Origin: Thalassomonas viridans
GTDB lineage: Bacteria; Pseudomonadota; Gammaproteobacteria; Enterobacterales; Alteromonadaceae
NCBI RefSeq assembly: GCF_000948985.2
Contig: NZ_CP059733.1
Span: forward strand, 1,426,001-1,490,000
Length of the DNA: 64,000 nucleotides
Reading direction: 5' to 3'
Part shown: one piece after another, positions 8,938 to 19,439 of the stretch
How the letters are laid out: the number at the start of each line of letters is the position of its first letter
How positions within the stretch are numbered: position 1 is the first letter of the stretch
The notes under the pieces: generated by a model
The model's input: only the letters and a program-made list of their open reading frames with translations
Databases searched by the model: none
Told to the model about the DNA's origin: nothing
Program-made: the position numbers and the translations under genes

Positions 8938-9414
8938 TTACATTTGACCGGCAATCAGCTGGGGCTGGTAAAATTTGTGTCCCAGGGTCTGTCTGAATAC
9001 CCGGGTATAGCGTCTGGCATTGGTATTTTGCGCCAGGTTATTTTGCGCCAGGTACTGGGCAGGCACACGGCTGACGGTGGCTGTATAACCATAGTTGCTG
9101 GCCAGGCGGGTTCTTAACTGGCCGGGCGTGCGTCTTTTATAGATATGGCCTAAGGTTCTGACATAAGTCGACTTGCCTTCATAGGCGGGGGCAAAAGTAT
9201 CATTGGCGTTGGCCCAGCCCGGCTGTCTTCTGGGCAGTGGCGTTAACTGGATCACGCCGGGAATTCTTTCTACGCTTGGTTCAGGTGTTTTCGCCACGGC
9301 AAAAGTGATGGCTCTGGCGGAAGTATTTTGTGCCCACTGGGGCGCTTTAGCGTATGTTAAGTTGCTCAGGCTGGCTAAGGCTATTAATAACAGCAATGAA
9401 GTTAAGTTTTTCAT
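8938..9414 (-). CDS. small secreted protein of unknown function
   Basis: The start at 9414 is chosen because it opens a signal peptide (MKNLTSLLLLIALASLSNLTYA), with a purine-rich GAGAAAGAGA upstream. The 158-residue product after this start is basic, rich in Arg, Gln, Asn and Tyr, and has no Cys. No family is recognised. The repeated LAQN motif (QYLAQNNLAQNTNARRYTR) is low-complexity. A longer reading from 9477 adds 21 residues and would hide the signal. Confidence 0.6.
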   Translation of the reverse strand: MKNLTSLLLLIALASLSNLTYAKAPQWAQNTSARAITFAVAKTPEPSVERIPGVIQLTPLPRRQPGWANANDTFAPAYEGKSTYVRTLGHIYKRRTPGQLRTRLASNYGYTATVSRVPAQYLAQNNLAQNTNARRYTRVFRQTLGHKFYQPQLIAGQM

Positions 9415-9763
9415 AATCAATATCTCTTTCTCGGCGCCAGCATGACGGCTAAAGCTTGTTAATTTGCGGGTTGCCAAATTTTTGACTTGCCCCCTGTTTA
9501 CTACTGAGGTTGCATAAGTGGTGCCAATAGTTTTTAATTGTTAAAAGCTGTTTTAAAACAGCTTGTTGTAGTGTGGTTTTGTTGGCGGTTTTGCTGTTTT
9601 TCTTGTCTGGATAAAGCAATAAAAGCTGGTGGGGCTTTTTAAAAAAACTCTGTTTTTGAGTGAAAAAAGCGGGTTTTTAAAATCTTTACCGGATATGGTA
9701 AGCTCAAGGCTCATTTGTACTCTTTTAAGGGATGTTTTTATCTGTCGGGGCAGTTACGGTCGT

Positions 9764-10528
9764 ATGAAAAAGCTCATACGGGAGATAAAAAAAGCGGTGT
9801 TTTTGCTGTTATTGCTTGTCGGCCAGGCATGGGCGGACACTGTTTATCTGGCTTCTTTGTCCTGGCCTCCCTATTCGGGAGAAGAGTTAAAACAGCAGGG
9901 ATCATCCGTTGCCGTTGCCAGGGCGGCCTTTGAGGCCATGGGGCACGAACTGGTGGTGGATTTTTACCCCTGGAGCCGGTCGGTTAAACTGGCGGCTGAT
10001 GCCAATTCCAAATATGCCGGTTACTTTCCCGAGTATCATTATTCCACCAGCCAATTTGCCTTTTCCGATGCCATGGGGCAGGGGCCTTTAGGTTTGCTGG
10101 AAAAAAGCCGCAGCCCGCTTGCCTGGTCTAAGATTAGCGATCTGCAAAGGTACCAGCTTGGCGTTGTCCGGGATTATGTGAATACCGCAGAGATAGATCT
10201 TTTAATTGCCAAAGGCGTGTTACAAGTACAGGCGGCAATCTCAGATGAACTCAATATTAAAAAAGTGAATGCCGGGCGTATTGACGGTGCGATTATCGAC
10301 GTGAATGTTTTTCATTATCTGTTAAGGCAGGAAGAGCAACATAAGGTGCTTAAAGAGCAGCTGCAGATAAATAACAGGCTGCTAGCCAATAAGAAACTGT
10401 ATGTTGCCTTTAAGAAAAATCACCAGTCAGCCCGGTGGCTGGCGATTTATAACCAGGGGCTGGCCAGGATAAATGTGCAGGAGATAATGGAGGGGTATTT
10501 GCTGTCAATGGCGGGGGACGAACCTTAA
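9764..10528 (+). CDS. periplasmic solute-binding protein, family 3 type
   Basis: The 254-residue protein has a Sec signal (MKKLIREIKKAVFLLLLLVGQAWA) followed by TVYLASLSWPPYSGEEL. The latter is the typical opening of type 2 periplasmic binding proteins of the amino-acid (SBP_bac_3) family in gammaproteobacteria. Blocks such as VARAAFEAMGH, YPWSRSVKLA and RYQLGVVRDY fit this fold. No permease or ATPase is adjacent, so it may act as a sensor-type or orphan binding protein. The start at 9764 has only a weak ribosome site; a longer reading from 9629 is less likely because it buries the signal. Confidence 0.78.
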   Translation: MKKLIREIKKAVFLLLLLVGQAWADTVYLASLSWPPYSGEELKQQGSSVAVARAAFEAMGHELVVDFYPWSRSVKLAADANSKYAGYFPEYHYSTSQFAFSDAMGQGPLGLLEKSRSPLAWSKISDLQRYQLGVVRDYVNTAEIDLLIAKGVLQVQAAISDELNIKKVNAGRIDGAIIDVNVFHYLLRQEEQHKVLKEQLQINNRLLANKKLYVAFKKNHQSARWLAIYNQGLARINVQEIMEGYLLSMAGDEP

Positions 10529-11102
10529 TAGGTTGCTTCCTAAATGTATTCTGGCGAGTATCTATCACACATAACTGATTATTTTATGGCTTTTACTCAA
10601 TAAGTCCTGAGTTTGTCTTTACTTTGTCTCTACAGTGGAACGTCAACAATTTGTAGCCTGGTGTATGTTCACTATGCGTTTACAATAGTAAATTTTTAGT
10701 TATAATTCGCGTGAAAATAATTCGCTTAAAATTTATTTCTTCCGTAATCATAGGAAGATTGGGCTGGCCTTAAGGGATTAAGGGAAAATTAGTTTTCATT
10801 TTTGGTGTTATCGGACACCTGATTTATTGGCTAACTAAATCCTGAAACCTTATGACTTTGGCCTCCTACCGGCCAATAATCATTTATCTTCGCACTCTCG
10901 GCGGGATCCTTTCAGCAAAGACTTTAGTCTACGAATCGTAAGAATACATACCTTAGCAATTGTTTGACTTTATTGTGAATTTTAGAGCATGCCTGGATTG
11001 TTTACGGTGCGGCGCTTTACTTTTCCCGTACAGAATAAATCCAGTAAAAAACTTTTAGAGTACCGCACATTATGACTTTATCCTGTCGCAAGGACCTTAA
11101 TC
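10529..11102 (+). other. long non-coding leader upstream of the RHS gene
   Basis: This 574-bp gap has no supported gene. It contains a small stem (TTGGCC at 10858 with GGCCAA at 10871) and a GTGCGG / CCGCAC pair near 11007 and 11067 that could close a long-range structure. TTGACT at 10964 has no convincing -10 partner. AAGGA at 11090-11094 is the RHS ribosome site. I could not match it to a known riboswitch class. Confidence 0.4.
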
Positions 11103-14100
11103 ATGAATCATAAGAACAAAAATACCTGGTTGGCTTCCGGAATTTCCCTGCTGCTTGCCCTTACGGCAAACCAAGCCTCGGCGGCGGGTAAAATTACTGA
11201 TTTGGCGGTAAACAATGATGTTGCCACTTTTTATACGGAAGAAGCTAAAGAACATGGCAAAATCTCTTGCGTAACCGGAGATGAAACGGCCTGGGCGGTA
11301 TCTACCAGCGATAATGATGGCGTTTACCCGTTACTGAATATTGCTCTGGAAGCTGAACAGGCGGTTGAAGTCGCTCAAGGCACGACTTGTCTTTCAAATC
11401 CGGCGCTTGAGCGTCCCCAGAGCGTCAAGATTAATTATTCCGCTTCCGGCAGTGACAAGCCGGTTATTTCCTCTCAGGTAAGCTTTGTCGCCCGCAGCAA
11501 AATAACCTTGGCTGAAGGCGGCAACAGCAAGGTTGAGTTTGGTTTAACCGCCGAGTCAAACGGCACTACCTGGATAGAAGTCACTGAGAAAGATGGCTAT
11601 TACACTGCCGATTTTGGCCAGCTTAGCGCCGGAAATTACAGCTTAAAGACTAAAGTAACCATAGACTCAGACACTGAAATTGAGACAACTGAGTTTATTG
11701 TCAGGGACAATACCCGGCTGGTGTACCAGGATGAAAGCGGTAATTTATTTGTTCGTATCTTGGGCAGCCAGGGGGATCAGTATCTGAAACTCAGCTCTGT
11801 TAATGGTACCTGGCAAATTGAAGCCTTATCTAAGAGTACATGGGATAGCCTGAATGTTAGTGCCATGGAACGTACCGACTATAGCCTGGCCTATGAAGAT
11901 GTTAATGGAGACAGTTTAAATGACCTGAGTTTGCTTGCTGCTAATGGCTCGGTAGTTTTTAAAGCGACAAAAGATGATGCGGGTTACAGCGAGCTTTTAG
12001 CCTGGTTAGAAACCGGTGGTACGGTCTCTGATGTCCAGTTGGATGAACCGACTGTGGCCACCAGTACCTTTAACGGTGTGATCGCCGGTAGCGCTTCTGT
12101 CAGCGGTGGTGCGGCGGCATATAATATTCCGATTGTGGTACCGCCCGGGCGCAATAAAATGCAGCCTTCGGTGGCTTTAAGTTACAGCAGCCGCAGCGGT
12201 AACGGTATTGCCGGGGTCGGTTGGAGCTTATCTGCTGGCGGCAGTATTAGCCGTTGTCCGCAAACGGTAGCCCAGGACGGCATTGCGGGAACTATTACCT
12301 ATACCAGTTCAGATCGTTTATGTTTTAACGGCCAGCGTTTACTTGTTACCAATGCCAGTGAGTACGGGGCATCAGGAGCTACCTATACCACAGAGCTGGA
12401 CAGCTTTATGACAGTGACGCAAACGGGAGCATTAAGCAGTACTGATGCCAAGTTTACCGTTCAGCTGGCTAACGGCAGCAAGCAGTACTATCAACAAACT
12501 GTTGTTCCAGGCGGCAAAGCATCACCATTGAGTTGGTTATTGAGCCGTAGTGAAGATGTCAGTGGTAAGAACCACATGACTTATCAATATCAGGATTATG
12601 GTGACGGTGAAGTTTTACTGACTAATATTCTGTATACCGGTGACGGTACCACAGACGGAAATCGCAAGGTCACCTTTACTTATGAAGATCGGGCAACAAA
12701 TGCCGAAACTGGCGAGCTTACCGAAGGACAATACAGCAGCCGTTATTTAGCGGGAGGGAAAACCAGGCAGACAATGCGCCTGGCAGGTGTGTCTACTCAT
12801 GTCGGCGACAGCGAAGTACGCAATTACAGCCTTAATTATCAGGCTTCGGCGAGTAGCGGCCGTGCTCTGCTGGAATCTGTTGATGAGTGTGCAGGTGGGG
12901 TTTGCCGTGAGCAAACATCTATGTCCTGGTTTGATAATGTCGCAACATATAAAACTCAGTTATTAACGAACAGTGCCGGAACCGAACTTTATCCCGGACC
13001 AAGCGAAGATCTATATAAGCTGTTGCCTCATGGAGACCGTGACGGCGATGGGGTCAGTGACTGGCCCGGTTATTCTCTGAATGCCGAAGGTGACAGTACC
13101 ACAAACAGTTTTGAGCTTAAGAACTGTACCGTGAATCGTTTCCAGTCCAGCTACCAGTGTGTTGAAGGCGACTTTAACCTTGACGGCCGTACCGATGGCT
13201 GGAGTATACAAAACGGAAAATTACAAATCGATTATACCGGCGGCGATACGGGCACTACCGATATTGACCTGGAAGGTGTGGAAGACTCCGGTTTTGGCAG
13301 TTATGAAGATGTGATCAAGCATGTAGCCGATTACAATGCCGATGGTTGGCCCGATATTATGGTGCTTAGGTATAACAACCGCAATCCCTATATCAACCTG
13401 TACTTACATACCCAAAATCTGGCTGCACCTTTTGCCGTAGCCAGTGAAACTTTGGTCTTCAGTTACGATACCGAAGGCACCAGTTGTCATAATAATGAAG
13501 GTTTCGGCAGCTGTTATACCATAGATGACCTGCAGTACCTGGGGGATATGGATGGCAACGGCTTACCTGATTTAGCCATATTGAAAGAAGTTGATACTGC
13601 ATGGGATGAAGGGAACTTACATGTACGCTTATTGAGGTTAACCAACCTCAATAGTGACGGCAGCATTTCTTTTACCGATAAAGTTTTTGATTTGGGGCAA
13701 GCAGGCACCAGGGCAAACTATAACCGTTTCTTTGATGTGAACAGCGATGGGTTAGCTGACTGGATAGGCTGGTATCAATTTAATGATGAAAGCGGCAGCG
13801 ACCTGTACTACAGCCTTAACAAAGGAAACGGTGTTTTCACCACGCCGGTATCTTTAGGGGTTGGCATACAGAGCCGCTATATGGAAAGGTTCGAGCTTTC
13901 CCCTAGCACCGGCATTAAAGAGCTTGATAGCAGCACTATAGTGCCTAAATTCGCCAGTGCCATGTTTACTATGGATGTAGACGGTGACGGCCGCAGCGAA
14001 TTGATCATGCCGAGCACAATTGAGGTAGAAGGTTGTTATCAGCTGGAAGATGGCAAAGACGGTGCAAATACGGTTTATACCACTTTTTGCGGCACTGAAC

Positions 14101-17100
14101 TTTATGGGGAGCATAAATATTTTACCGAAGCACGGAACCTGACCCAGTCAATTTCGAGCCAGTACGACACCAATATTTATCGCTATAAAGCGCTGCACTT
14201 CGTTGAAAGCAGCGACGGCACTATTCAAGGCGACTACCGCGCAACCGATTTAATTGCCGGCGTTAGTAATGCCCAGGTGATCGATGCTTTCGGTAACGGC
14301 CTGACTGATTTAGTGTTTAACTATGGTTGTGAAAATCCTCGCTGTGAAATGGGGACTGTGACTGCGGGGAGCCCACTTGCAGGCAAAGCGCAAGGCATAT
14401 ACTTTAATCGCAACTTTGGCTCTACCACGGCTGCCTCTCCGGGTAAGGCTGATTACCAACCTGCAGATATGCTGCAAAAAGTTACCAATGGCGTAGATCT
14501 TGTCAGCCAATGGCATTATCGCCCGCTAAGCAGCGGCAAAGATGGTGCCTTTTACGATACCGCCCATGATGTAATAGACAGTGAACATTTCTATTTTGCT
14601 TCTAGCATGTACGCAGTGCAGAGCTTTAAGCAAAGTAATGGTGTTGGCGGTTTAAATGAAAAAACCTACCAATATCGTGGCGCGGTATATAACCACCAGG
14701 GGCGTGGTTTCAGGGGCTTTAAAACCATCATAGATACTGATGTTGCCAATGATATGCGTACTGAAACTCACTTTAAGCAGAAGTTCCCTTACAGTGGTTT
14801 AGTGGAAGAACAAAGGCAGTTCCAGGACTCTGTTGCTCAAAGCCAACCGTTCCGTATTATTAGCAATGAGTGGGAGGAGAACACCAATTATACCGGTGTC
14901 GGTTATCACCTGTATAACACAGATGCCCGAAACATAAGTTGTGTGATTGGGGCTACCACCTGTAGCTGGACAGAGAATTTATCCCGCAGCCAGACCGTGA
15001 TTTTACAAGATGATATTGATAAATACGGTAACGTCTCTAAGAGCACGACTACGAAGAAAGATAATTACGGCACCTATGAAACAGAAAAAGGGGCAACCTT
15101 TGACATTGCTGATGCGTTATGGCCGCATAAGGTTAAAACTCAGTATGTAAAAAACATTGCTGTAAATTATGGTGTCGATCCAATAACGCCAACCACAGGC
15201 ACTAATGTTGATAAGACTGTAAAATCGGAATTGACCTGGTATGAAGACAGCAGTCAGAGCAACTACCGGCGTCTGCATAAAATTATCACCACAGGTGATG
15301 ACAGCAGCACGACCACGGAAACCACCTACACAACTTATGGTTTACCGGCAAGCGTTACCGTTACCGGTAATGTACTTAACAGTGGCGGTGAAGCGATAAA
15401 GCAAATCCGCAGCACAACTACGCTTTATAGTGCTGATGGTTACTTCCCTAAGAGTATCAGCAAAAAGGCCAGTGCCAGTGTTAACCATGTCATTAGCATG
15501 ACAACGGATGCCAAAACCGGCCAGCCATTAAGTGTGACGGATGTTACCGGTGTAGTAACCACTAATACCTATGATGTGTTTGGCCGTTTGCTCAGTAAGA
15601 GCCAAACAGGCATGCCGAACCAAACTATCAGGTATTACACCCCGGATACAAATAAGCCTAACAATAATGCGGTAATGATGACGGTTACCCGTCAGGCAGG
15701 CAGCCCGGAAACGGCGGTTTACCTGGATAAATTAGGACGTACTCTGCGTAGCCGCAGCAAGGACTTTGCCGGTAGTAATGTTTATAAAGACATTGCTTAT
15801 AATGCCCGCGGTTTGAAAACTCATGTGTCAAACCCGCACAATGGGATTGCCAGCAATACTGTGTATAGCGATTTTGATTTGTTCGGCCGCCCGGGACAAA
15901 AAATTACCCCGCAAACTAACGGCAAACTCACCACCAAATACACTTATGATGAGGTTGATGGGGAGACAAAAATTGTTGTTACCCCGGATGTAGGGACTGA
16001 AATCACGGTTTACCGTACCTTTAACGCCCTAAAACAATTGGTCAGCACTACAGATGCTGACGGCGGTAAAACCCACTACCGTTATGATGGCCAGGGTAAC
16101 CCGATTGTGATTAAAGACGCCAAAGGCGCTGAAATTACTGCCAGCTATGATGCTTTAGGACGAAAAAGCTGGGTTGACGATCCCAATATGGGCAAATCAA
16201 CTTTTGTTTATAACGATTTTGGCGAGTTGGAAAGTGAAAACAATGCTAACGGCAAAACTACCAGTTATGAAGTGGATTTCCTTGGCAGGGTTACCGGCAG
16301 AAATGCCGACGGCAGCCAGGCTGATTTTGTTTGGGATACTAAGGTAAAAGGTTTGCCGACCAGTCATAGTGAGAATGGCATCAAGAAAAGCTTTACCTAT
16401 GACAGCGCCGCCCGGGTAACGAAAACAATCGTGGATATCGGCGGTAGCTATAGCGCCAGTTATGAAACCAGCATTGCCTATGACGGCAATTATGGCCGGG
16501 TGAAAGCTACAACTTATCCTGATGGATTAGTACTGGGCTATGAATACAACGAATATGGTTACCTGACCAAAGAATATAACGCTGCCTCGGGTTATAGCTA
16601 CCGTGAAATTACCGGGCAGGATAGTCTTGGGAATGTAACTGCTGTCAGCCTGGGGGATGGCGCAGCAATTAGTCTGGAGGCGAGTTACTCTGCCGTTAGC
16701 GGGCAAATGTTGTCAACAAAAGCCACCGGTGCCGAATTAGGCATGAGCAAGGTTATACATGACCTGTTTTATGGCGAAAGCGGTTATGACAGCTATGGCA
16801 ATATTACCAGCCAGAGTAACGGCGTGGCCGGTATGGAAGCCAGTGAAACTTTTGTTTATGACGGCCTGCACCGCCTGACTTCGGCAACAGTGTCGGCTAT
16901 GGGCGGTGACGCCACTATATATTATGCCTATGATGCGGTTGGTAATATTACCAAGAAGTCTGATTATTCTGCCAATACGGCCGATGCTTATGTTTATGTG
17001 GATGGCAGTAATAAAATTCAGGAAATTACCTTACAGGATAACAGCAAAGTAACCTTTGATTACGATGCCATGGGGAATCAGACCAAGCGTAACGGTAATA

Positions 17101-18635
17101 ACGAGGTTGCTTATAACACCTTTAATAAGCCGGTAACTATCAATAAAAATAATGCGCAGCTGGCGTTTACCTATGGTGCTGATTTGTCCCGTTACCTGCA
17201 GCAGCGCACGGTTAACGGTAAAACCATAACCACCCATTATATCGATAAGGCTTATGAGGTGGAGTTTGAAGGCAGCCAACGGAAATCCCGCACCTATATC
17301 GGCAGCACTGCCATTATCACCGACGGCAACCAGGAAGGAGATAAGACCCTGCGCTTTACCCTGCGCGACCGTTTGGGCAGTACTACGACTTTTGCCGATC
17401 ACAACGGTTATGCCAGGGTTTACCGTCATTTTGATCCCTTTGGTAAACCCAGAAACGGCGAGTGGAGCCTGTTGTCAGGCTTTGATGCGCCGCCGCGCCT
17501 GGATGCGAACCTGACCGCGAATGAGCTAGCCGATCGTCGTGGTTTTACCGACCATGAGCATTTGGATGAGGTTGAGCTTATTCATATGAACGGGCGGGTG
17601 TATGACTATAATGTTGGCCGGTTTATGAGTGTTGATCCTGTGATTCAGGAGCCGGGGAATAGTCAGAGTATTAACCCTTATTCTTATTTGATGAATAATC
17701 CTATGGCGGGGACGGATCCTACCGGGTATATGGGGTGTGCGGCTTCGGCTATTGATGCTAAGTGTCAGAGTCTTTCTAGTGCCCAGGGTGGGTTTAAGGA
17801 AAGTGCTATGGCTAAGCAGAGTGCGTTGTCGGCTGGGATTTCTCTTGCGGGTAGGGCGGCCAGGAGTAATGGTGCGGTTAAGCAAGTGTTGCAAACTCTT
17901 TCTAAGCAAATTGGAATGCAGCGCCCTATAGATATAGGGTCGCAGAAGAGTGTGTCGGAAGGCCAGGAAAGTAATAATAGTGGCGGTTATGGTGATGAAG
18001 ATGCTGGGTTCTTTGACAAAGGCTGTCTGAATTGTCGTTATTTTCATGGTAATCCAGATGGAGCGTCTGACGGACTGCCTGGGCATGAAATGTTTGATTC
18101 TATTGAAGAAGGGTATCAAGAGCTTTTTGACCTTTTAGAAGAATACCGTAAAAATATGATGGAAGCATATATCGAGTTTATGATCACAGGGATAACTGCT
18201 GAGATTGGTGGTGCGATTTTAGGGAGAGCTGCCGCTGGTTATATTAATGGGTTGAAAGCTGCTAGAGGTTCTGGACCTGCTCCAGGTATGTTAAGTTTGC
18301 ATGCAGCATCCAAGTCAAATAAAGCTGTATTAAATTACACACCTAAAAATAATCAAATTGTAGAATATATATTTGATACAAGTACAAATACTTTTGTTGT
18401 CGGAGTAATAAAAAATAATAAGAGTGTTTATAAGCACTATCAATTGGCTACTGCAATAGGCGCTAATCGAAATACGCCTACTATTGTTGGTGGGATGTTA
18501 CATAGAGGTAAGAATGGTGCATTAAAAACTGATGAATATAGTGGAACTTTTTATGAAAATTGGAATGCTCAAACAAGAAGGCAATTTGTAGAAGGTATGA
18601 AAAAGTTAGGTGTTACAGTAGAGCATTCCATGTAG
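11103..18635 (+). CDS. secreted SpvB/FG-GAP/RHS-repeat polymorphic toxin, 2510 aa
   Basis: The start has AAGGA 8 bases upstream and a Sec signal peptide (residues 1-28). Order of parts: a ~90-residue Cys-containing domain at ~29-118, shared with genes near 31-33 kb; an SpvB-type block from ~320 (AAAYNIPIVVPPGRNKMQP); at least seven FG-GAP/VCBS calcium loops between ~640 and ~1070 (for example DRDGDGVSDW, DYNADGWPDI, DVDGDGRSEL); RHS/YD repeats from ~1400; and the RHS core end at ~2165-2209 (GRVYDYNVGRFMSVDP ... DPTGYMG). The last ~300 residues are the variable tip, with a hydrophobic segment (~2360-2390) and an AT-rich terminal part ending GVTVEHSM that I cannot assign to a family. RHS shells encapsulate such tips. 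The product is probably an antibacterial or anti-eukaryotic toxin; the activity is unknown. Confidence 0.92.
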   Translation: MNHKNKNTWLASGISLLLALTANQASAAGKITDLAVNNDVATFYTEEAKEHGKISCVTGDETAWAVSTSDNDGVYPLLNIALEAEQAVEVAQGTTCLSNPALERPQSVKINYSASGSDKPVISSQVSFVARSKITLAEGGNSKVEFGLTAESNGTTWIEVTEKDGYYTADFGQLSAGNYSLKTKVTIDSDTEIETTEFIVRDNTRLVYQDESGNLFVRILGSQGDQYLKLSSVNGTWQIEALSKSTWDSLNVSAMERTDYSLAYEDVNGDSLNDLSLLAANGSVVFKATKDDAGYSELLAWLETGGTVSDVQLDEPTVATSTFNGVIAGSASVSGGAAAYNIPIVVPPGRNKMQPSVALSYSSRSGNGIAGVGWSLSAGGSISRCPQTVAQDGIAGTITYTSSDRLCFNGQRLLVTNASEYGASGATYTTELDSFMTVTQTGALSSTDAKFTVQLANGSKQYYQQTVVPGGKASPLSWLLSRSEDVSGKNHMTYQYQDYGDGEVLLTNILYTGDGTTDGNRKVTFTYEDRATNAETGELTEGQYSSRYLAGGKTRQTMRLAGVSTHVGDSEVRNYSLNYQASASSGRALLESVDECAGGVCREQTSMSWFDNVATYKTQLLTNSAGTELYPGPSEDLYKLLPHGDRDGDGVSDWPGYSLNAEGDSTTNSFELKNCTVNRFQSSYQCVEGDFNLDGRTDGWSIQNGKLQIDYTGGDTGTTDIDLEGVEDSGFGSYEDVIKHVADYNADGWPDIMVLRYNNRNPYINLYLHTQNLAAPFAVASETLVFSYDTEGTSCHNNEGFGSCYTIDDLQYLGDMDGNGLPDLAILKEVDTAWDEGNLHVRLLRLTNLNSDGSISFTDKVFDLGQAGTRANYNRFFDVNSDGLADWIGWYQFNDESGSDLYYSLNKGNGVFTTPVSLGVGIQSRYMERFELSPSTGIKELDSSTIVPKFASAMFTMDVDGDGRSELIMPSTIEVEGCYQLEDGKDGANTVYTTFCGTELYGEHKYFTEARNLTQSISSQYDTNIYRYKALHFVESSDGTIQGDYRATDLIAGVSNAQVIDAFGNGLTDLVFNYGCENPRCEMGTVTAGSPLAGKAQGIYFNRNFGSTTAASPGKADYQPADMLQKVTNGVDLVSQWHYRPLSSGKDGAFYDTAHDVIDSEHFYFASSMYAVQSFKQSNGVGGLNEKTYQYRGAVYNHQGRGFRGFKTIIDTDVANDMRTETHFKQKFPYSGLVEEQRQFQDSVAQSQPFRIISNEWEENTNYTGVGYHLYNTDARNISCVIGATTCSWTENLSRSQTVILQDDIDKYGNVSKSTTTKKDNYGTYETEKGATFDIADALWPHKVKTQYVKNIAVNYGVDPITPTTGTNVDKTVKSELTWYEDSSQSNYRRLHKIITTGDDSSTTTETTYTTYGLPASVTVTGNVLNSGGEAIKQIRSTTTLYSADGYFPKSISKKASASVNHVISMTTDAKTGQPLSVTDVTGVVTTNTYDVFGRLLSKSQTGMPNQTIRYYTPDTNKPNNNAVMMTVTRQAGSPETAVYLDKLGRTLRSRSKDFAGSNVYKDIAYNARGLKTHVSNPHNGIASNTVYSDFDLFGRPGQKITPQTNGKLTTKYTYDEVDGETKIVVTPDVGTEITVYRTFNALKQLVSTTDADGGKTHYRYDGQGNPIVIKDAKGAEITASYDALGRKSWVDDPNMGKSTFVYNDFGELESENNANGKTTSYEVDFLGRVTGRNADGSQADFVWDTKVKGLPTSHSENGIKKSFTYDSAARVTKTIVDIGGSYSASYETSIAYDGNYGRVKATTYPDGLVLGYEYNEYGYLTKEYNAASGYSYREITGQDSLGNVTAVSLGDGAAISLEASYSAVSGQMLSTKATGAELGMSKVIHDLFYGESGYDSYGNITSQSNGVAGMEASETFVYDGLHRLTSATVSAMGGDATIYYAYDAVGNITKKSDYSANTADAYVYVDGSNKIQEITLQDNSKVTFDYDAMGNQTKRNGNNEVAYNTFNKPVTINKNNAQLAFTYGADLSRYLQQRTVNGKTITTHYIDKAYEVEFEGSQRKSRTYIGSTAIITDGNQEGDKTLRFTLRDRLGSTTTFADHNGYARVYRHFDPFGKPRNGEWSLLSGFDAPPRLDANLTANELADRRGFTDHEHLDEVELIHMNGRVYDYNVGRFMSVDPVIQEPGNSQSINPYSYLMNNPMAGTDPTGYMGCAASAIDAKCQSLSSAQGGFKESAMAKQSALSAGISLAGRAARSNGAVKQVLQTLSKQIGMQRPIDIGSQKSVSEGQESNNSGGYGDEDAGFFDKGCLNCRYFHGNPDGASDGLPGHEMFDSIEEGYQELFDLLEEYRKNMMEAYIEFMITGITAEIGGAILGRAAAGYINGLKAARGSGPAPGMLSLHAASKSNKAVLNYTPKNNQIVEYIFDTSTNTFVVGVIKNNKSVYKHYQLATAIGANRNTPTIVGGMLHRGKNGALKTDEYSGTFYENWNAQTRRQFVEGMKKLGVTVEHSM

Positions 18636-18644
18636 GAGAAGATT

Positions 18645-19097
18645 ATGTGGGATAGAAAAAAGATTAAGGAGAAAGTGATAAGTTCTTCTGATAAATATGG
18701 TTTCAACAATAAGCAACAGGAGAGCCAGCTATTGAGAATACTAGTTGGTTGTAAAGCTCAGGAGGTTTATGAAGGGTTGATAGCCATATTTATGGAAGAG
18801 CATGAAAACTCTCCAATTCGCCAAGAGTTTGCGGGAAGACTTTTATATCAAATTAACCCTGAAGCTGAATTTGATATAAAAAATGAACTAAAAAAGTGTT
18901 TACCTTATTTTGATCGCAGTGTGGAGCATATGCCTTTTTATTTTGTAAAGCAATGCGGTATTGCAGAGGTTATGAGAGTAGTTGAAACTTATCAGAAGCA
19001 TAATCTTTCAGATAGAGAAAATGAATCTTTACGTACTATTAAGTTTTGGCTTAATAATTATGAAGGATGGATAGAGAGAACCGGAGGATCAATATAA
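18645..19097 (+). CDS. candidate immunity protein for the RHS C-terminal toxin
   Basis: A 150-residue, Sec-less, mainly helical protein that begins 9 bases after the RHS stop, with a GGAGAAG ribosome site. This position is where polymorphic toxin systems keep the cognate immunity gene. No family is recognised. The sequence is AT-rich compared with the RHS body, matching the toxin tip, which suggests that tip and immunity moved together. The assignment is by position only. Confidence 0.65.
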   Translation: MWDRKKIKEKVISSSDKYGFNNKQQESQLLRILVGCKAQEVYEGLIAIFMEEHENSPIRQEFAGRLLYQINPEAEFDIKNELKKCLPYFDRSVEHMPFYFVKQCGIAEVMRVVETYQKHNLSDRENESLRTIKFWLNNYEGWIERTGGSI

Positions 19098-19139
19098 TCG
19101 AAACAAAACAAACAAAAGGACAAAAGGGGATAAAACAGG

Positions 19140-19439
19140 CGCAAGCGCTTATTTGAATTAGGCTGGTTTATGCGCTGTTTAAATGAACATATTGCGGTGC
19201 AGGCTAATAAGGAGGATAACTGCAAAGGCCGCTTCTGGGAAGGGCGCTTTAAATCCCAGGCCCTGTTGGATGATACCGCTTTACTGGCCTGCATGGTTTA
19301 TGTAGATTTAAATCCGGTGCGGGCGGCGATAGCTGATACCCCGGAAGATTCAGACTTCACCAGCATTCAGCAGCGGATAAAGGCGCTGGCCGGTGCCAGG
19401 AAAACCCAACAATTGCAACCTGCTTCAGGTGCTTCCTGA
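19140..19439 (+). pseudogene. RAYT transposase remnant, internal/3' part
   Basis: In-frame codons from 19140 read [19 protein letters not shown] and continue to KTQQLQP, closely matching residues ~130-225 of the intact RAYT at 22894-23886; then the frame ends. The HUH motif and N-terminus are missing. It is preceded by an A-rich tract and AAAAGGGGATA, a decayed form of the hairpin found beside the other copies. Confidence 0.85.

Noticed and set aside
10860..11000. Possible c-di-GMP riboswitch before the RHS gene
   Set aside because: None of the conserved class I or II core bases could be lined up; only generic hairpins are present.
17526..18119. 197-codon minus-strand frame inside the RHS gene
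   Set aside because: It lies opposite the well-supported RHS core; its Arg/Thr/Ile-rich translation is a shadow of the codon usage of the plus strand.
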